Positions 42,122 through 52,305 are shown, numbered from the stretch's first letter. The stretch: DNA of 64,000 nt from Wallemia ichthyophaga EXF-994 (GCF_000400465.1 NW_008806287.1:268824-332823), one strand, 5' to 3'. Notes: generated by a model from the letters alone, not told the origin. Translations and numbers: made by a program.

Positions 42122-42394
42122 GCGGTGTGCACAATGTGCATTCACCGGCGCTCTACCAGTAAATATCAGTGGGAACATTTATTGGTATACTTATTTATAT
42201 TTCACTTGATCTTTCTTTGTTCTTCTCTGACGTCTGAACTGGTTTCAGCGTCTTTGTCTTATTGTTTTCTATACATTCGTTTCGCGTCGGTCACTGTATA
42301 TGTGCACGAGTGTTAACAACAAAATATCCATGCTTAATATAATGCGAATACAATAATGCGTATATAAAATGCGCCCAACACGCATGCTACCATG

Positions 42395-43693
42395 CTACGC
42401 GGACAGACGCTCCAACACCTCCTCGATGGCGTCAACAGCGCGTGTAAGGATAATTACCTGGTTTGTCAGCAGCGACTGCAGCATGACGAGCACACTCTCT
42501 CTAACAGTGTCTCTGTTAGCGAGGAGTGTCTTGAGGGTCTGCGACGTGCTCATAGCCTTATTCTCGAGCATGTGAAAGAGTGCAGCGTGGAGATCGAACT
42601 CGATGTCCTGGTTAGTAGAGGGGGAGTCATCGAGAGTTTGCAGGCTGCATGCGCCTTCGTCGCTGATGTTCTCATCAGCCAGTGAGCGCATCAAGAAGCG
42701 CAATCCCACTGGCATGTTCTGCGTAAGTGAGAGGTTGAATGTGCATAGTGAGCCGTCTTCAAGCAATAGATTCCACTTGCGTAAAAGGTCTTGCTTGCGC
42801 TGCGAGAAATCCATACCGGCACCGGCACCTACCTTGAATGGAACTATGTCGTACTCAAGGTTGTCAACAGCGAAGCCATAAGCTAGAAGGAGCTCATTGG
42901 TTGCTTTGGCCCCGTAGTTGTTGAATACCTCGCTACCCTCTAAGGCACCGTGCGGCAGACTGATGGCTATTTTGGAAGTGCGTGTATAGATACTATCCTT
43001 CCACACCACTGCCGACATGGGCTTGTGGTTGCCTATGTCCCACAGAGGGACGAGCATCGGTGTGCTACTGCCACTCGTATTATCACTGCTACTCATGCTC
43101 GTGTCTGCATTTCTGCTCCCACTCCCGCTTATCAGTTTCGAGGGGAAGGAGCGTGAGGAGAGCATAGTGAGAGAGTGCTTGAAGACATCGTACGAAAATG
43201 ACGCTAAACCATTAGATGCCAGCCAATCGGTAACGACGACGTAATCCCTTTGCCATTGCAACTCTCGCTCCCGCGTTGTGTTGTACAGACTCGTCGGCTG
43301 CGTGTACTCGAGCTCGGTGGGTGTCCAGTAGAGAGTCGTCAGCGTGCTTCCTATTGGCTGAAGCATAGCGACGTATGCGCGGTGCTTCAGTGCTCTTTGC
43401 AGCGAGTCGGGTTGGTTGTCGTAGTTGTAGTGCAGCGCTAGGTATACGACTACGAGGATATCCTCTCTTAGTGGCGTGTAGCTCAAGGCGTGGAACAGCT
43501 TCCTGCAGGAATCACGCGTTATGCACACACCCTCTGTCACACTGACTATCTCTGTCTCCTGCGCTATGTCTTTCTTCGCTATCCAACTGTAGCCAGATTG
43601 GGGAGAGTACGCAATGTCCATGTCGTCGTGTAGTTCACAGCCATTCTCCTTGAGCCAAGCTTTGAAGTTGTGGATGGTGGTAGTACGAGACAT
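42395..43693 (-). CDS. SET-domain methyltransferase, Rubisco-LSMT/SETD6-like
   Basis: Single exon, 432 residues. The N-terminal half has the SET beginning SGYSWIAKKDIAQETEIVSV and the insertion typical of the LSMT group. The SET end is EVFNNYGAKATNELLLAYGF, with the NxxG and Tyr of the catalytic pocket. VPLWDIGNHKPMSAVVW matches the cofactor/substrate block (NHxxxA-like, here NHKPMS). A C-terminal helical domain follows (substrate-binding domain of Rubisco-LSMT type). Substrates in yeasts are ribosomal proteins (Rkm1-4); which one applies here is unknown. It is tail-to-tail with AA9 (274 bp) and its start is about 90 bp from the end of the aminotransferase gene. Confidence 0.8.
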   Translation of the reverse strand: MSRTTTIHNFKAWLKENGCELHDDMDIAYSPQSGYSWIAKKDIAQETEIVSVTEGVCITRDSCRKLFHALSYTPLREDILVVVYLALHYNYDNQPDSLQRALKHRAYVAMLQPIGSTLTTLYWTPTELEYTQPTSLYNTTRERELQWQRDYVVVTDWLASNGLASFSYDVFKHSLTMLSSRSFPSKLISGSGSRNADTSMSSSDNTSGSSTPMLVPLWDIGNHKPMSAVVWKDSIYTRTSKIAISLPHGALEGSEVFNNYGAKATNELLLAYGFAVDNLEYDIVPFKVGAGAGMDFSQRKQDLLRKWNLLLEDGSLCTFNLSLTQNMPVGLRFLMRSLADENISDEGACSLQTLDDSPSTNQDIEFDLHAALFHMLENKAMSTSQTLKTLLANRDTVRESVLVMLQSLLTNQVIILTRAVDAIEEVLERLSA

Positions 43694-43785
43694 ACTCGAA
43701 ACAAGCCATCGTGGGCGGGAAAGAGCGAAGAAAATGTCTATAGAATGAAGACGTACAAGATTCTAGTGCCTTTGTTTAACTTGAT

Positions 43786-45156
43786 TCACTTGGGATCCTC
43801 CACCCCCTTATACTCAAACACAGTCCTTCTCAACCTCTTGAAAGCTTCCTCGGCATCTTCTATCGACGCCATCGAGTAGCTCAGCCGTGTGTATGGGGTG
43901 ACACGCGGAGTTGGGTAGAAGACCACACCTGGGAGGGCAATTACACCGTTGTTGATTGCCCTCTCTTTGATCACTTCGTTGCTGTCGTCGCAATCCAGTT
44001 TAAGCCACAGGAACATTCCGGCAGTTGGGGTCACCCAGCTAGCGATATCGCTCATATGTTTAGCAGCTGCGCCCTCGAAAGCGTCGCGCTTGACTCTATA
44101 GAAGTCTGCAACTCGCGCCACATGGTTGAGCAGTCCGTCTATTCCCCAGTGCGCAAATAATGCCTGTACTATAGCCTGTGATGTGGAATTTGGTTGAAGA
44201 TTTGCAGCTGAAGTGTGCAGATCCATCGCTTTAATTATCTCCTGTGGTCCTGTTGCCCAGCCAATTCTGATCCCCGATGAAAGAACCTTGCTCATCGAAT
44301 CGAGTCGCAGAACTCTGCCGCGCTCCCCGCCGAGTTGCTTCTCCAGTGCAAAGTAAGAAGGCACCCTCTCACCGTCGAAAGTGAGGAAATAGTATGGATC
44401 GTCTTCAAGAATAAGGAAATCGTGTTTGCGTGCTAGGTTGAGTATATCTACTTTCCTTTGTTTACCGGCAGAAGCACCAGATGGGTTGTTACCAGTGGGG
44501 ACAGTGTAGACGAGTTTTGGGCGTGGTTTGTCTTGTGGCCAGTTGTCCATGACTTGCGCTAGTTTCTCAGCGGACATGCCCTGCTCATCGCACTCAATCT
44601 CAACAAACTGAGCACCAGCGATGGTCATTTCTGGGATGGCGCCCGTGTATACAGGTGACTCAATAAGAACGTAGTCACCTTGCTCAATTAGTGCAGCACA
44701 TGCCTTTGTGAAAGCGTCTTGGGAACCGTTTGTGATTGTGATTGCGAAATCATCCTCACCTGCCTCACAACGACGGCCGTGAACGTGGTTTTGGAGGTCA
44801 GAAACGAATTTGTGAAGTCTTGGTAGACCACATGTAGCAGTGTACTGTAATGCCTCCGCGAGATCTGGACCTGCATTGATTTCAAGTTTCGGGTGGGGAG
44901 CTCCCGGGGAAACAGGCTTAAGGGAGACTGTGATGTTTTCAAAGGGGAATGTTTCTGGGCTGAATAGGTAAGAATATTGCGTATAAACCACGCATTCAAC
45001 TCACTTTGGTTTACCAGCCAGCAAAGAAATCATACCAGGCTTATTCTCAAGCGGGAAAAGGGCTCTGATAGCTGATGGGTGTCTTGATTTAGCTTGGGCA
45101 GTGAGCCAATTATCGTAATGCGTTGAATCCAGCTGAGAAGAAGGTTGACAAGTCAT
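43786..45156 (-). CDS. ARO8: aromatic/2-aminoadipate aminotransferase (Aro8/KAT II type)
   Basis: PLP-dependent class I/II aminotransferase, 441 residues over two exons (45156-45005 and 44959-43786; 45-bp intron). The junction restores GMISLLAGKPNPETFPFENI, the standard start of this family. PLP-binding features are TITNGSQDAFTKA, YTVPTGNNPSGA, ILEDDPYYFL (Asp/Tyr) and the Schiff-base Lys in SMSKVLSSGIRIGWATGP. The C-terminal LSYSMAS contains the substrate-carboxylate Arg region (TRLSYS). Likely reactions: transamination of aromatic amino acids, kynurenine or 2-aminoadipate. It lies head-to-tail with the p23 gene, 104 bp apart. The symbol is used as family name; orthology to ARO8 versus KAT II is not settled. 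Confidence 0.85.
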
Positions 45157-45259
45157 TTCTCGTCGTCGATAAGGCTCTATAAGATTGGGATAGCTTGTAA
45201 GTGTAAATTTAAAAATGAAAAATGCATCAAATATCAATCAAATATCAATTAAATATCAA

Positions 45260-45875
45260 TCAAGGCTTCTTTTCTTCATCTTCTTCTTCGTCTGGCTGCT
45301 CACCACCGCCGCCTTGTGCTTGGCCAAGTTGTTGCATCATCTGACACAAAATTAGCTCTATTTAATCAAAATCGCCAACACCACTCACAGCTTGGAGATC
45401 CATTTGACCACCACCTTCACCACCAGGCATATCCATACCTTCCATAGGGTTTGGCTCTTGTACACTGTCTTCCTGCTCGTCCTCATCGACGTAGAGTGAC
45501 CAATCAACGATAACAAAAGGAAGCTTGACTTTCTCCTTCTGCAAGCGTGGCCAGTACTCAGCTCTTGGTGTGGATTTGAGCAGCGTGAGTGTAATACCCT
45601 TACCAGTCCTGTTTACTCTGATTGGCTTGTCGAGTACGCTATCAAACAAGTTTATCTCAAATCCATATTCCTTGCCGTTTGATGTTGCTTGAAAGCTTAT
45701 CTTCTCCGGAGTCAAATCGAGCTTTGGTGTGCCTTCAATGTCACTCAAGTTAATAGTGACGAAGAGTAGATTCCTGTGCAAATTGTTAAGCGTGTAAAAC
45801 ACACAATCCTTTCACTAACTTCTCTGCTTCAGTTTCTGAGCTTCTTTGCGCCCACTTTACTTCTGGATGTTGCAT
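45260..45875 (-). CDS. SBA1: Hsp90 co-chaperone p23/Sba1
   Basis: Three exons from ATG at 45875 to TGA at 45260. The CS domain reads PEVKWAQRSSETEAEKNLLF over a GTTAGT intron, then LTPEKISFQATSNGKEYGFE, the conserved YWPRLQKEKVKLPFVIVDW (co-chaperone motif; Trp and Pro-Arg-Leu) and the acidic tail DEDEQEDSVQ. The C-terminal MMQQLGQAQGGGGEQPDEEE is in the last exon after a 47-bp intron. About 190 residues, like p23/Wos2. It binds the ATP form of Hsp90. Its 5' side faces the permuted tRNA gene and HMG-CoA synthase. Confidence 0.9.
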
Positions 45876-46262
45876 AATGATCGTACAAGTTGAAGAAACT
45901 TGAAGAAGCTTTTTGATCGTTTGGCGTATATCCTCGTAAATACTTCGCTTTATATCATTTATTGTGCAATACATATCACTCTCCAACCACCCGCTCCTCT
46001 TCCTCTATCACTCCGTCTGTTTTGCTAACCACTTGCGTCATCCGCCGTGGCCCAATGCCTTCATTTTCTCGTAATGCTAAATGTATAAACTTTTAAAAGC
46101 CTTATAGGGATTACGCTTTGCCTTAATTACTCCATGATAAAATAAAGGCAAAAAGTCTTAATCAGATTTTGCTATTGAAGAATTGCGCTTTAGGTGAACA
46201 GTATTAACTGTTACAATTAGAATTATATATCAGTTCGAAATAATTCAATGGGAGTAGCTGAT
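45876..46262. other. intergenic region between p23 and the permuted tRNA
   Basis: AT-rich from 46080. TATATAT at 46224-46230 lies about 33 bp before the tRNA 3' half and could place TFIIIB. TAGC at 46255-46258 can pair with GCTA at 46338-46341 after the 5' half. No D-arm or other 5' tRNA half is found in these 387 bp. Confidence 0.6.
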
Positions 46263-46338
46263 ATCGAAAGGTTGCAGGTTCGAGCCCTGCGTCGGTCACC
46301 ACGGCCGGCTGGCTCAATGGTAGAGTATTCGACTACGG
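46263..46338 (+). tRNA. circularly permuted tRNA-Arg(ACG): 3' half precedes 5' half
   Basis: The 3' half is at 46263-46298: A38, anticodon-stem 3' strand TCGAA, variable loop AGGTT, T-arm GCAGG-TTCGAGC-CCTGC, acceptor 3' strand GTCGGTC and discriminator A. A 4-nt linker CCAC follows. The 5' half is at 46303-46338: acceptor 5' strand GGCCGGC, TG, D-arm GCTC-AATGGTA-GAGT, A26, anticodon-stem 5' strand TTCGA and loop start CTACGG with anticodon ACG at 46335-46337. Read in inverted order it is a complete 72-nt tRNA in which all acceptor (two G-U), D, anticodon and T stems pair. The split is exactly at position 37/38, where eukaryotic tRNA introns sit. The B box is upstream of the A box. No ordinary 5' half lies upstream and no T-arm downstream. 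Pol III terminators follow at 46346. Confidence 0.85.
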
Positions 46339-46345
46339 CTAAAAC

Positions 46346-46355
46346 TTTTGTTTTT
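46346..46355 (+). terminator. Pol III termination runs TTTT and TTTTT
   Basis: TTTT at 46346-46349 and TTTTT at 46351-46355, seven bases after the 5' half ends. This is where a Pol III transcript starting upstream of the 3' half should stop. Confidence 0.7.
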
Positions 46356-46780
46356 ACTGTCCATTTTACAGCTCTACCGGAATTATCTTTACAGACGCGT
46401 TATTATGGGCTAATATTTATATATTTTTGAGTTGCGCGTCTTCAACTAAACGCTTCTTTTCTTTTCGTTGATTTCATGTATAAATAAGCTCTTACGCGTG
46501 CGCAAGTGTAAGCTAGACGCGCAAAAAGTTAAACAGATAGCAACAAAGACTTAGTGCTAAAACGTGGATCTATTTTTATATGCATGTTCCTGCTTTGAAT
46601 TGGTGACATGCACAATTTATGTCGTAGGAGCAGCGAACAATGCGCAATGCGCAACGCGTTAGTGTAGAATAATTAACAAAAAACCTTGATACACTATTTT
46701 AAAAAGAGATAAATTTTGACTTTGTTTTCATGAACTGATTTCACCACTGTCTTCTTGAATAACATCAACGATAAACCAAA
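46356..46780. other. promoter region of HMG-CoA synthase with three ACGCGT palindromes
   Basis: No gene seen. ACGCGT occurs at 46395, 46494 and 46654, plus an ACGCGC near 46517, which is dense for a 425-bp region. TATAAATAA lies at about 46479. A role in control of the HMG-CoA synthase gene is possible but unproven. Confidence 0.5.
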
Positions 46781-48227
46781 ATGAGTCGCCCAGAAAACGT
46801 TGGAATTAAGGGAATAGAGATTTATTTCCCAAAGAGAGTTAGTTGAGGTGGTTCTGGTACTTCTCTCAGCTCACACACCGCACAGTGCATCTCAGAAACT
46901 GATTTAGAGCAATTTGACGGCGTTTCTGCTGGAAAGTACACTATCGGATTCGGACAGCAATACATGGCTTGCTGCGATGACAGAGAAGATATCAACTCTT
47001 TCGCCTTGTCCGCCGTCGATGGCCTTCTCAAGAAGTACAACGTCGATCCAAAATCTATTGGCAGATTGGAAGTTGGCACTGAAACTGTCATCGATAAATC
47101 CAAATCTACAAAGACTGTCTTAATGGACTTGTTCAAGGATTCTGGCAACACTGACATTGAGGGTCAGTCAAACGTTTGCTTTCTTTACCATTTCTCATTT
47201 ACCTACAGGTGTTGACACTAAGAATGCTTGTTACGGCGGTACCTCAGCCCTCTTTAACGCTGTCAATTGGGTTGAATCTTCTAGCTGGGACGGCAGAGAC
47301 GCTATCGTCGTAGCCGGTGACATTGCCATTTACGCTGAAGGTTCTGCTAGACCTGTCGGTGGTGCAGGCTGCGTTGCCATGCTCATTGGTCCAAACGCAC
47401 CAATCGTTCTTGAGCCTACTCACGGTACATACATGACAAACGCATGGGACTTCTACAAGCCAGACCTCAACTCTGAATACCCAGAAGTAGATGGCCCACT
47501 CACTATTGACTGCTACTTTGGATCTCTCGACAACTCGTACGACTCGTACCGCGAGAAATACTCCAAGCGCACCCAAACCAACAAGCAAGACGTTAAGGGT
47601 GACAACTTTGACTTCATGGTCTTCCACTCTCCATACGGCAAACTTGTCCAAAAGGGTCATGCCAGACTCACCTACAACGACTTTGTATCCAACCCCTCCC
47701 TGCCAAAGTTTGAGGGTATCGATCAAGCTATCGCTTCAGTACCAAAAGCAAAGACGTACTTTGACAAGGCAATCGAAAAGACATTCATGACTGCCGCTAA
47801 GGATGCCTACAGCAAGCAAGTTGAGCCTTCTTCAACTACCTGCAAGCGTCTCGGTAACATGTACACTGGTTCTCTCTACGGTGGTCTCGCATCTCTCCTC
47901 TCCAACGTCAACTCGGATGACTTGCAAGGAAAGAGAGCGGGTATGTACTCTTACGGATCTGGATGTGCTGCATCCTTCTTTGCTGTCAAATTCGTCGGAT
48001 CTACAAAGCAAATTGCTGATGCGGTCGATTTACACAAGCGTCTCGACTCGATGAAGGTTGTTCCTGTGACTGAATACGTTTCTTCCCTCAAAACTCGTGA
48101 GGAGAATCACAACGCAAAGTCTTATGCTCCTAAAGGTCAAATTGAAAACATATGGGGTGGTGCTTACTACCTCGACAACATTGACGAAAAATTCCGTCGT
48201 CACTACAAACAAGCTCCACTCGCATAG
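46781..48227 (+). CDS. ERG13: hydroxymethylglutaryl-CoA synthase
   Basis: Condenses acetyl-CoA with acetoacetyl-CoA to HMG-CoA, an early step of ergosterol and isoprenoid synthesis. Exons 46781-46837, 46886-47162 and 47209-48227 encode 450 residues. After splicing, the N-terminus reads GIKGIEIYFPKRCISETDLE. The catalytic Cys is in the ACYGGT motif (DTKNACYGGTSALF), and YGSGCAASFF and FHSPYGKLVQKGHARL (catalytic His region) are intact. The family length is normal (~450-490). The intron donors are GTTAGT and GTCAGT. With ERG5 nearby, the window has two ergosterol-pathway genes, but 11 kb apart. Confidence 0.93.
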
Positions 48228-48431
48228 ATTGAGTGATCGTGTTTTGTTGAACCGCTGCAATGCCACACCCAATTGATAGAAAAACCTTTGTTTAGATAAC
48301 ATTTGTATTAGCAGTATATTCCATTTCTTAGGATTAAAAGGTTGTGTTTGGTTTTTTTGGTTGCTCATACACGCTACCTCACCTACAAAAATCACAATAC
48401 GATCATGCAATACAACATAAATAAGACACTC

Positions 48432-50666
48432 TCACATACTTTCAAACAACAAATTAGCCGCCATTTCCGTATTTTTCTCACAAGCAAGATAGCATTGCTT
48501 GGCTTGTTCAAAGTCAAATCCACCAAATGAACAGAGCTGTGTGATGTTAGTTTTACTCCATTTACTCGCTAACCTTCACTCACATTCTCAATTGCCTCTC
48601 TGTCTGAAGGTGAGACGTCGACTTCTCTTTGTTCTTGCTCTCTTTGCTCTCTTTCCTGTCTAGCCGTCTGTTCAGAAGCTGCAAGAACGTCATGAGGAAT
48701 ATCTTCAGCCTCATTTAAACTTTGTGCATTCGCAGCTGTAACGTGTTAAATGGGAATCAACCATATAACTTAACTCCCACCTTGTGTACTAGCCTGCTCA
48801 CGAGCAATGGCCATAAGATTCAGCCAGCTGCTGCTCTTCAACAATTTCTCCAAATCTCTTTCATCCCTATTGATACCAACCTTCAATGCCAATCTAGATT
48901 CATCCGCACTGAACATTCCAGATGGCTCCAAGAAAGCAATCAGATGCCAATCATTGAGTATATCACAAAGCGCCTCCTTCTTTTCATTAGTGACACTTTC
49001 AAGGTCAACATCATCCGAATTATGGAAACCCAATCCAGTACTCTCAGAAACAACTGGCAAGAAAGTCGAGATAAGCTTGCTGACAGACTGATCCTGGAAA
49101 CCTTGTCTGTTTTCTATTGGAAATACGCTGCTCTTAAACACCGGGTTGGACTGGTTAGGGAAACCGTGTGTGAGATTAACAAGCAGATATTCCACAGGGA
49201 AGCACGGTTTAGCGTTCTTTTTAACATCTATTCCGTACTCATTTTTGTAGCGGTAAAACACATCGGGAATGTACTTTCCCGGTTTAGACTCTTTCATACG
49301 CAGCGTTGATGGCTCGACGGATGGTTCGACGATATCTGCATCGATGAGTGCCATTCCTTGATCAGAGATTTGGAATGCAGATATATCAATACCGCCATTC
49401 TGCGTGCCACTGAGCACGCAAGTGATAAATCTTGAGTTGAATCTACCACTCTTGGATTGTGTTGTTTGTAACTTGTGTTGATTCTGTAAGTGTCCCGCGA
49501 AACACAACTCCAATGAAGATAAAAAGAAACTGTCTTTGTGGCGCTTGAATAGTGGTGACTGAGTGCCCGGTGGTTGGGAGAGATCGGAGTATATCATACC
49601 GAGTACCTCTAATCCAGCATTCTGCGCCAATTCAACGACCCTCTCTTGATCTTCCCATGGTAAGCCGAGAGTCATACCGTCGACTTCACCTTCTTGTGGG
49701 ATCTCATGCACCGCTTCGACGACGGCCTTAATACCCATAGGCACAGCTTCATATGGTGCATATCTACCGAGCAGAATACCAAATCTCTGCAAACCAGAAG
49801 CGCGCCAGAAGTTCAGCAATCCTTCAACCAAACCAGGAGAGGAAAATTCGACATGATCGAGCATTCTGTATTCCTGGACTTGGAGAGTGATAGCGTTAGG
49901 AACCCACTGCTTAAATTTAAAGTCCAATTCTTCTAAAGGTGGTAGCTGCGCGACAGAGGAGGTTGGTGGATTACTATCTTTGAGTTTACGAAGGTATGCG
50001 TGAAATGATAAGTGCTTTATGTTCTGCTGAGCTTGGTATTCTTTGTCGTAAGGCTGAGGAAAAGTGAGAGTGATAAATGGAATACAATCAACGCACCTCG
50101 ATTGGAAGTGTGTTTAGATTACCTTCCCTCGAAGAAGACGACGTCTGGCGAGGTATCTTACCAGACTGCCTAAACCAATGCGCGTCGATTGGATGGTCTT
50201 TTACGAGTTGCCACGGTCTAGCGGGAAGGCTAGAAGTAGTACCAGAAGCAGTGCTAGAGGATTGCGCTGGCTCTGGCACTTTTGCAGAGGAGGCGAAAAG
50301 AAGATCACCGTGCCTAGGAAGAGTGCTAATCAGCTAAATTCCTTGTAAATCCTATCAATCCACGCACTTTATACCCAAATCGGATAACTTCCTCTTTGAG
50401 AGTGACGACAGCTGAGTCTCACCACCCCTAGGCTCATTTGAGAGCGATAGCGTGTGCTTATCGAGTGTAGGTGCACTCTCTATAATCTACACTTTCCGTC
50501 AACGCGAATCCACGCCACCTGCGCTGCTACCCACTCTATCTCCCAGCAATTCGATCGAATCATCTCCACTCAAATCGAATCTGAATGTTCCTTCAGCTGA
50601 GCGTATTCTGACAATCTAAATGACGCCATTAGCGTGTCTATGTGTACTAGCACTCCCACCAACCAT
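48432..50666 (-). CDS. NPL4: NPL4, ubiquitin-binding Cdc48 cofactor with C-terminal UBA domain
   Basis: First exon is only the ATG (50666-50664); a GTTGGT...TTTAG intron follows, then IVRIRSAEGTFRFDLSGDDS, the UBX-like N-terminal domain. A later exon contains KLSDLGIKHGDLLFAS and PARPWQLVKDHPIDAHWFRQ. The zinc-finger/linker part ends PYDKEYQAQQNIKHLSFHAY. The MPN domain follows (QEYRMLDHVEFSSPGLVEGL, then GMTLGLPWEDQERVVELAQN). Two more junctions lead to ANAQSLNEAEDIPHDVLAAS, a Glu/Arg/Gln-rich coiled coil and a final UBA of the Rad23 type: SPSDREAIENLCSFGGFDFE, ACEKNTEMAANLLFESM. Npl4 with Ufd1 presents polyubiquitylated substrates to Cdc48. A C-terminal UBA is not part of the yeast protein. 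Confidence 0.8.
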
Positions 50667-50722
50667 TTCAACGTCAATGTAAACCCTAAAGAGATACAAC
50701 ATTCATATATTTCTTAAAATTA

Positions 50723-52305
50723 TCACATTATCATACAGTTGACATCTTCTATCCCATTCTCCTCCATGTGCTCCTTCTGGGCTTCTTTGTCGTTCGCTTT
50801 CGCTTTCGCGCGGACTTCCTTTGGAAAATACAGCTCCATGAAACCAACGAGGGCTTGATCGAGATTATCTGAATGACTGTCTGAGTAAGTGCTTATCTGA
50901 CGATCGCCGACTCACTTCTATTCGCTGACATCACTACAGGTGCCCTACACAATGGGCAATCTGACTGGCCGCGCTTTTGCATCTTGACGAGGCATCTAAC
51001 GCAGAATATATGAGTGCAGCTACATAATTTGTTAGCTTGTTTCAAACATGAATACACCTAACTCACTTTAACCTAATTGGCTTTGTTTGTTTTGTTAGCA
51101 GCACCCTACCACAACCAATGCACCCACCTTAAACGCAATCTCTTGGCATATTAAACAATTGTAATCGTCTATAGACGGGATTATTGGTATCAATGTCTCC
51201 GTCAGCCTCGCAAGAAGTACTCTAGGCAAGCTGATAGTGTAGAATGTCCAACCGAAGTTAGAGTTCTTGGAACTAGTTGCAGACTGCAACGCGCTCCCTT
51301 CGACACCAGCGAAAGAGTAGAAAGAATCCGTAGGCAGTGCTGTCATTTTCATGTGTTTCTTGAGTATTTTCCGCGCTGCTTCAAGATTCGCAGTATAGAA
51401 CTTTTTAATCTCGAGCAAAGCCATATTCAGTTCCAAGAACTGATCAAGAGCCTGCCGTGATCGCTTTGACTTCATAGTCCGACTATCACCTAGTCCACGC
51501 TTGACGACCTCAGCAGCGAATGCATTCAGACGTATCTCCGCACTCTCTACATCCCTTTCACCCCGACTAGACTCAGTTATACCTTCATATATTGCAGATT
51601 CCACCCAGAGCGTGAAAATCTCCCGCCACGCGTATAAATCATTCGTCTTCTTCTTGTGCAAACCGAATGTCGAATGATTTACCGCACTCGGTCCTGTTAC
51701 ACCTGTTATGGCATTACATAGCGTCTCTACCTGCGTGGCGAACTTCTTCTTTTCAACCATTTGCAGCGCCTCGAGCTTATCGAATGCAGCTGTGAGTGCG
51801 CCCAAGAACTTTGCATCCGCGTTGAGGGGTATGTGAATTTCTTTGTTGGATGGATCTGTGCCATCTGTGAATATTTCTTCCATATTGTCCTGATGCTGCT
51901 TATCAAGGTCCTTGTTTGAGGTACTTGACGTACTCGCGGTGACGGCATCTAAACCGGAAGAGCCCTTCTGAAGGTTGTAGAGACTCAACCACTCCTCCCT
52001 GCTATCATTATCATTGAACTGTACAATAAGTCGAGGCTGTGGCTGATTCAATGGCCCGTCAAGGACATATTCGATGTGGGTATCTTCCGTTTTCCTCAAA
52101 AGCAAATCGAGCAACTTCGATTTATTCAATCCGATCATGTTAAGCTCCTCGACGACATCCGTTAGAAGCTTTTTAAGGTGCTTATACTCGATGCTGTTCT
52201 CCTGCCACTCTGTGGGGAAAGTTAGTGCGATGTGGCACGTGAAGTATAACACACACCCTCTGGGAATTCTTCATTTAGCTGCTCAAATTGTTTCCCGTAT
52301 TTCAT
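50723..52305 (-). CDS. SPX-RING E3 ligase with C-terminal CaaX box
   Basis: ATG at 52305 begins MKYGKQFEQLNEEFPEEWQE and leads into an SPX domain with YKHLKKLLTDVV (phosphate/inositol-pyrophosphate-sensor Lys cluster) and, later, LDQFLELNMALLEIKKFYTA and KILKKHMKMT, the third SPX block. A RING finger lies near the C-terminus: CLICQEIAFK, then a 14-nt micro-exon (51067-51080) giving PIRLN, then CTHIFCVRC, VKMQKRGQSDCPLCRA. The end is EDVNCMIM-stop, a CaaX motif (CMIM, Met favours farnesylation). A similar domain order is seen in plant and fungal SPX-RING ligases that degrade phosphate-related proteins. The prenylation motif on such a protein is unusual to me. Confidence 0.8.

Noticed and set aside
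46248-46430. 60-residue open frame MGVADIERLQ... over the tRNA
   Set aside because: It lies on top of both tRNA halves; the tRNA pairing explains the sequence and the frame has no family likeness.
46100-46500. Two unrelated tRNA fragments, or one tRNA with a very long intron
   Set aside because: No D-arm is found upstream of the 3' half and no T-arm downstream of the 5' half, and the two halves pair perfectly with each other.
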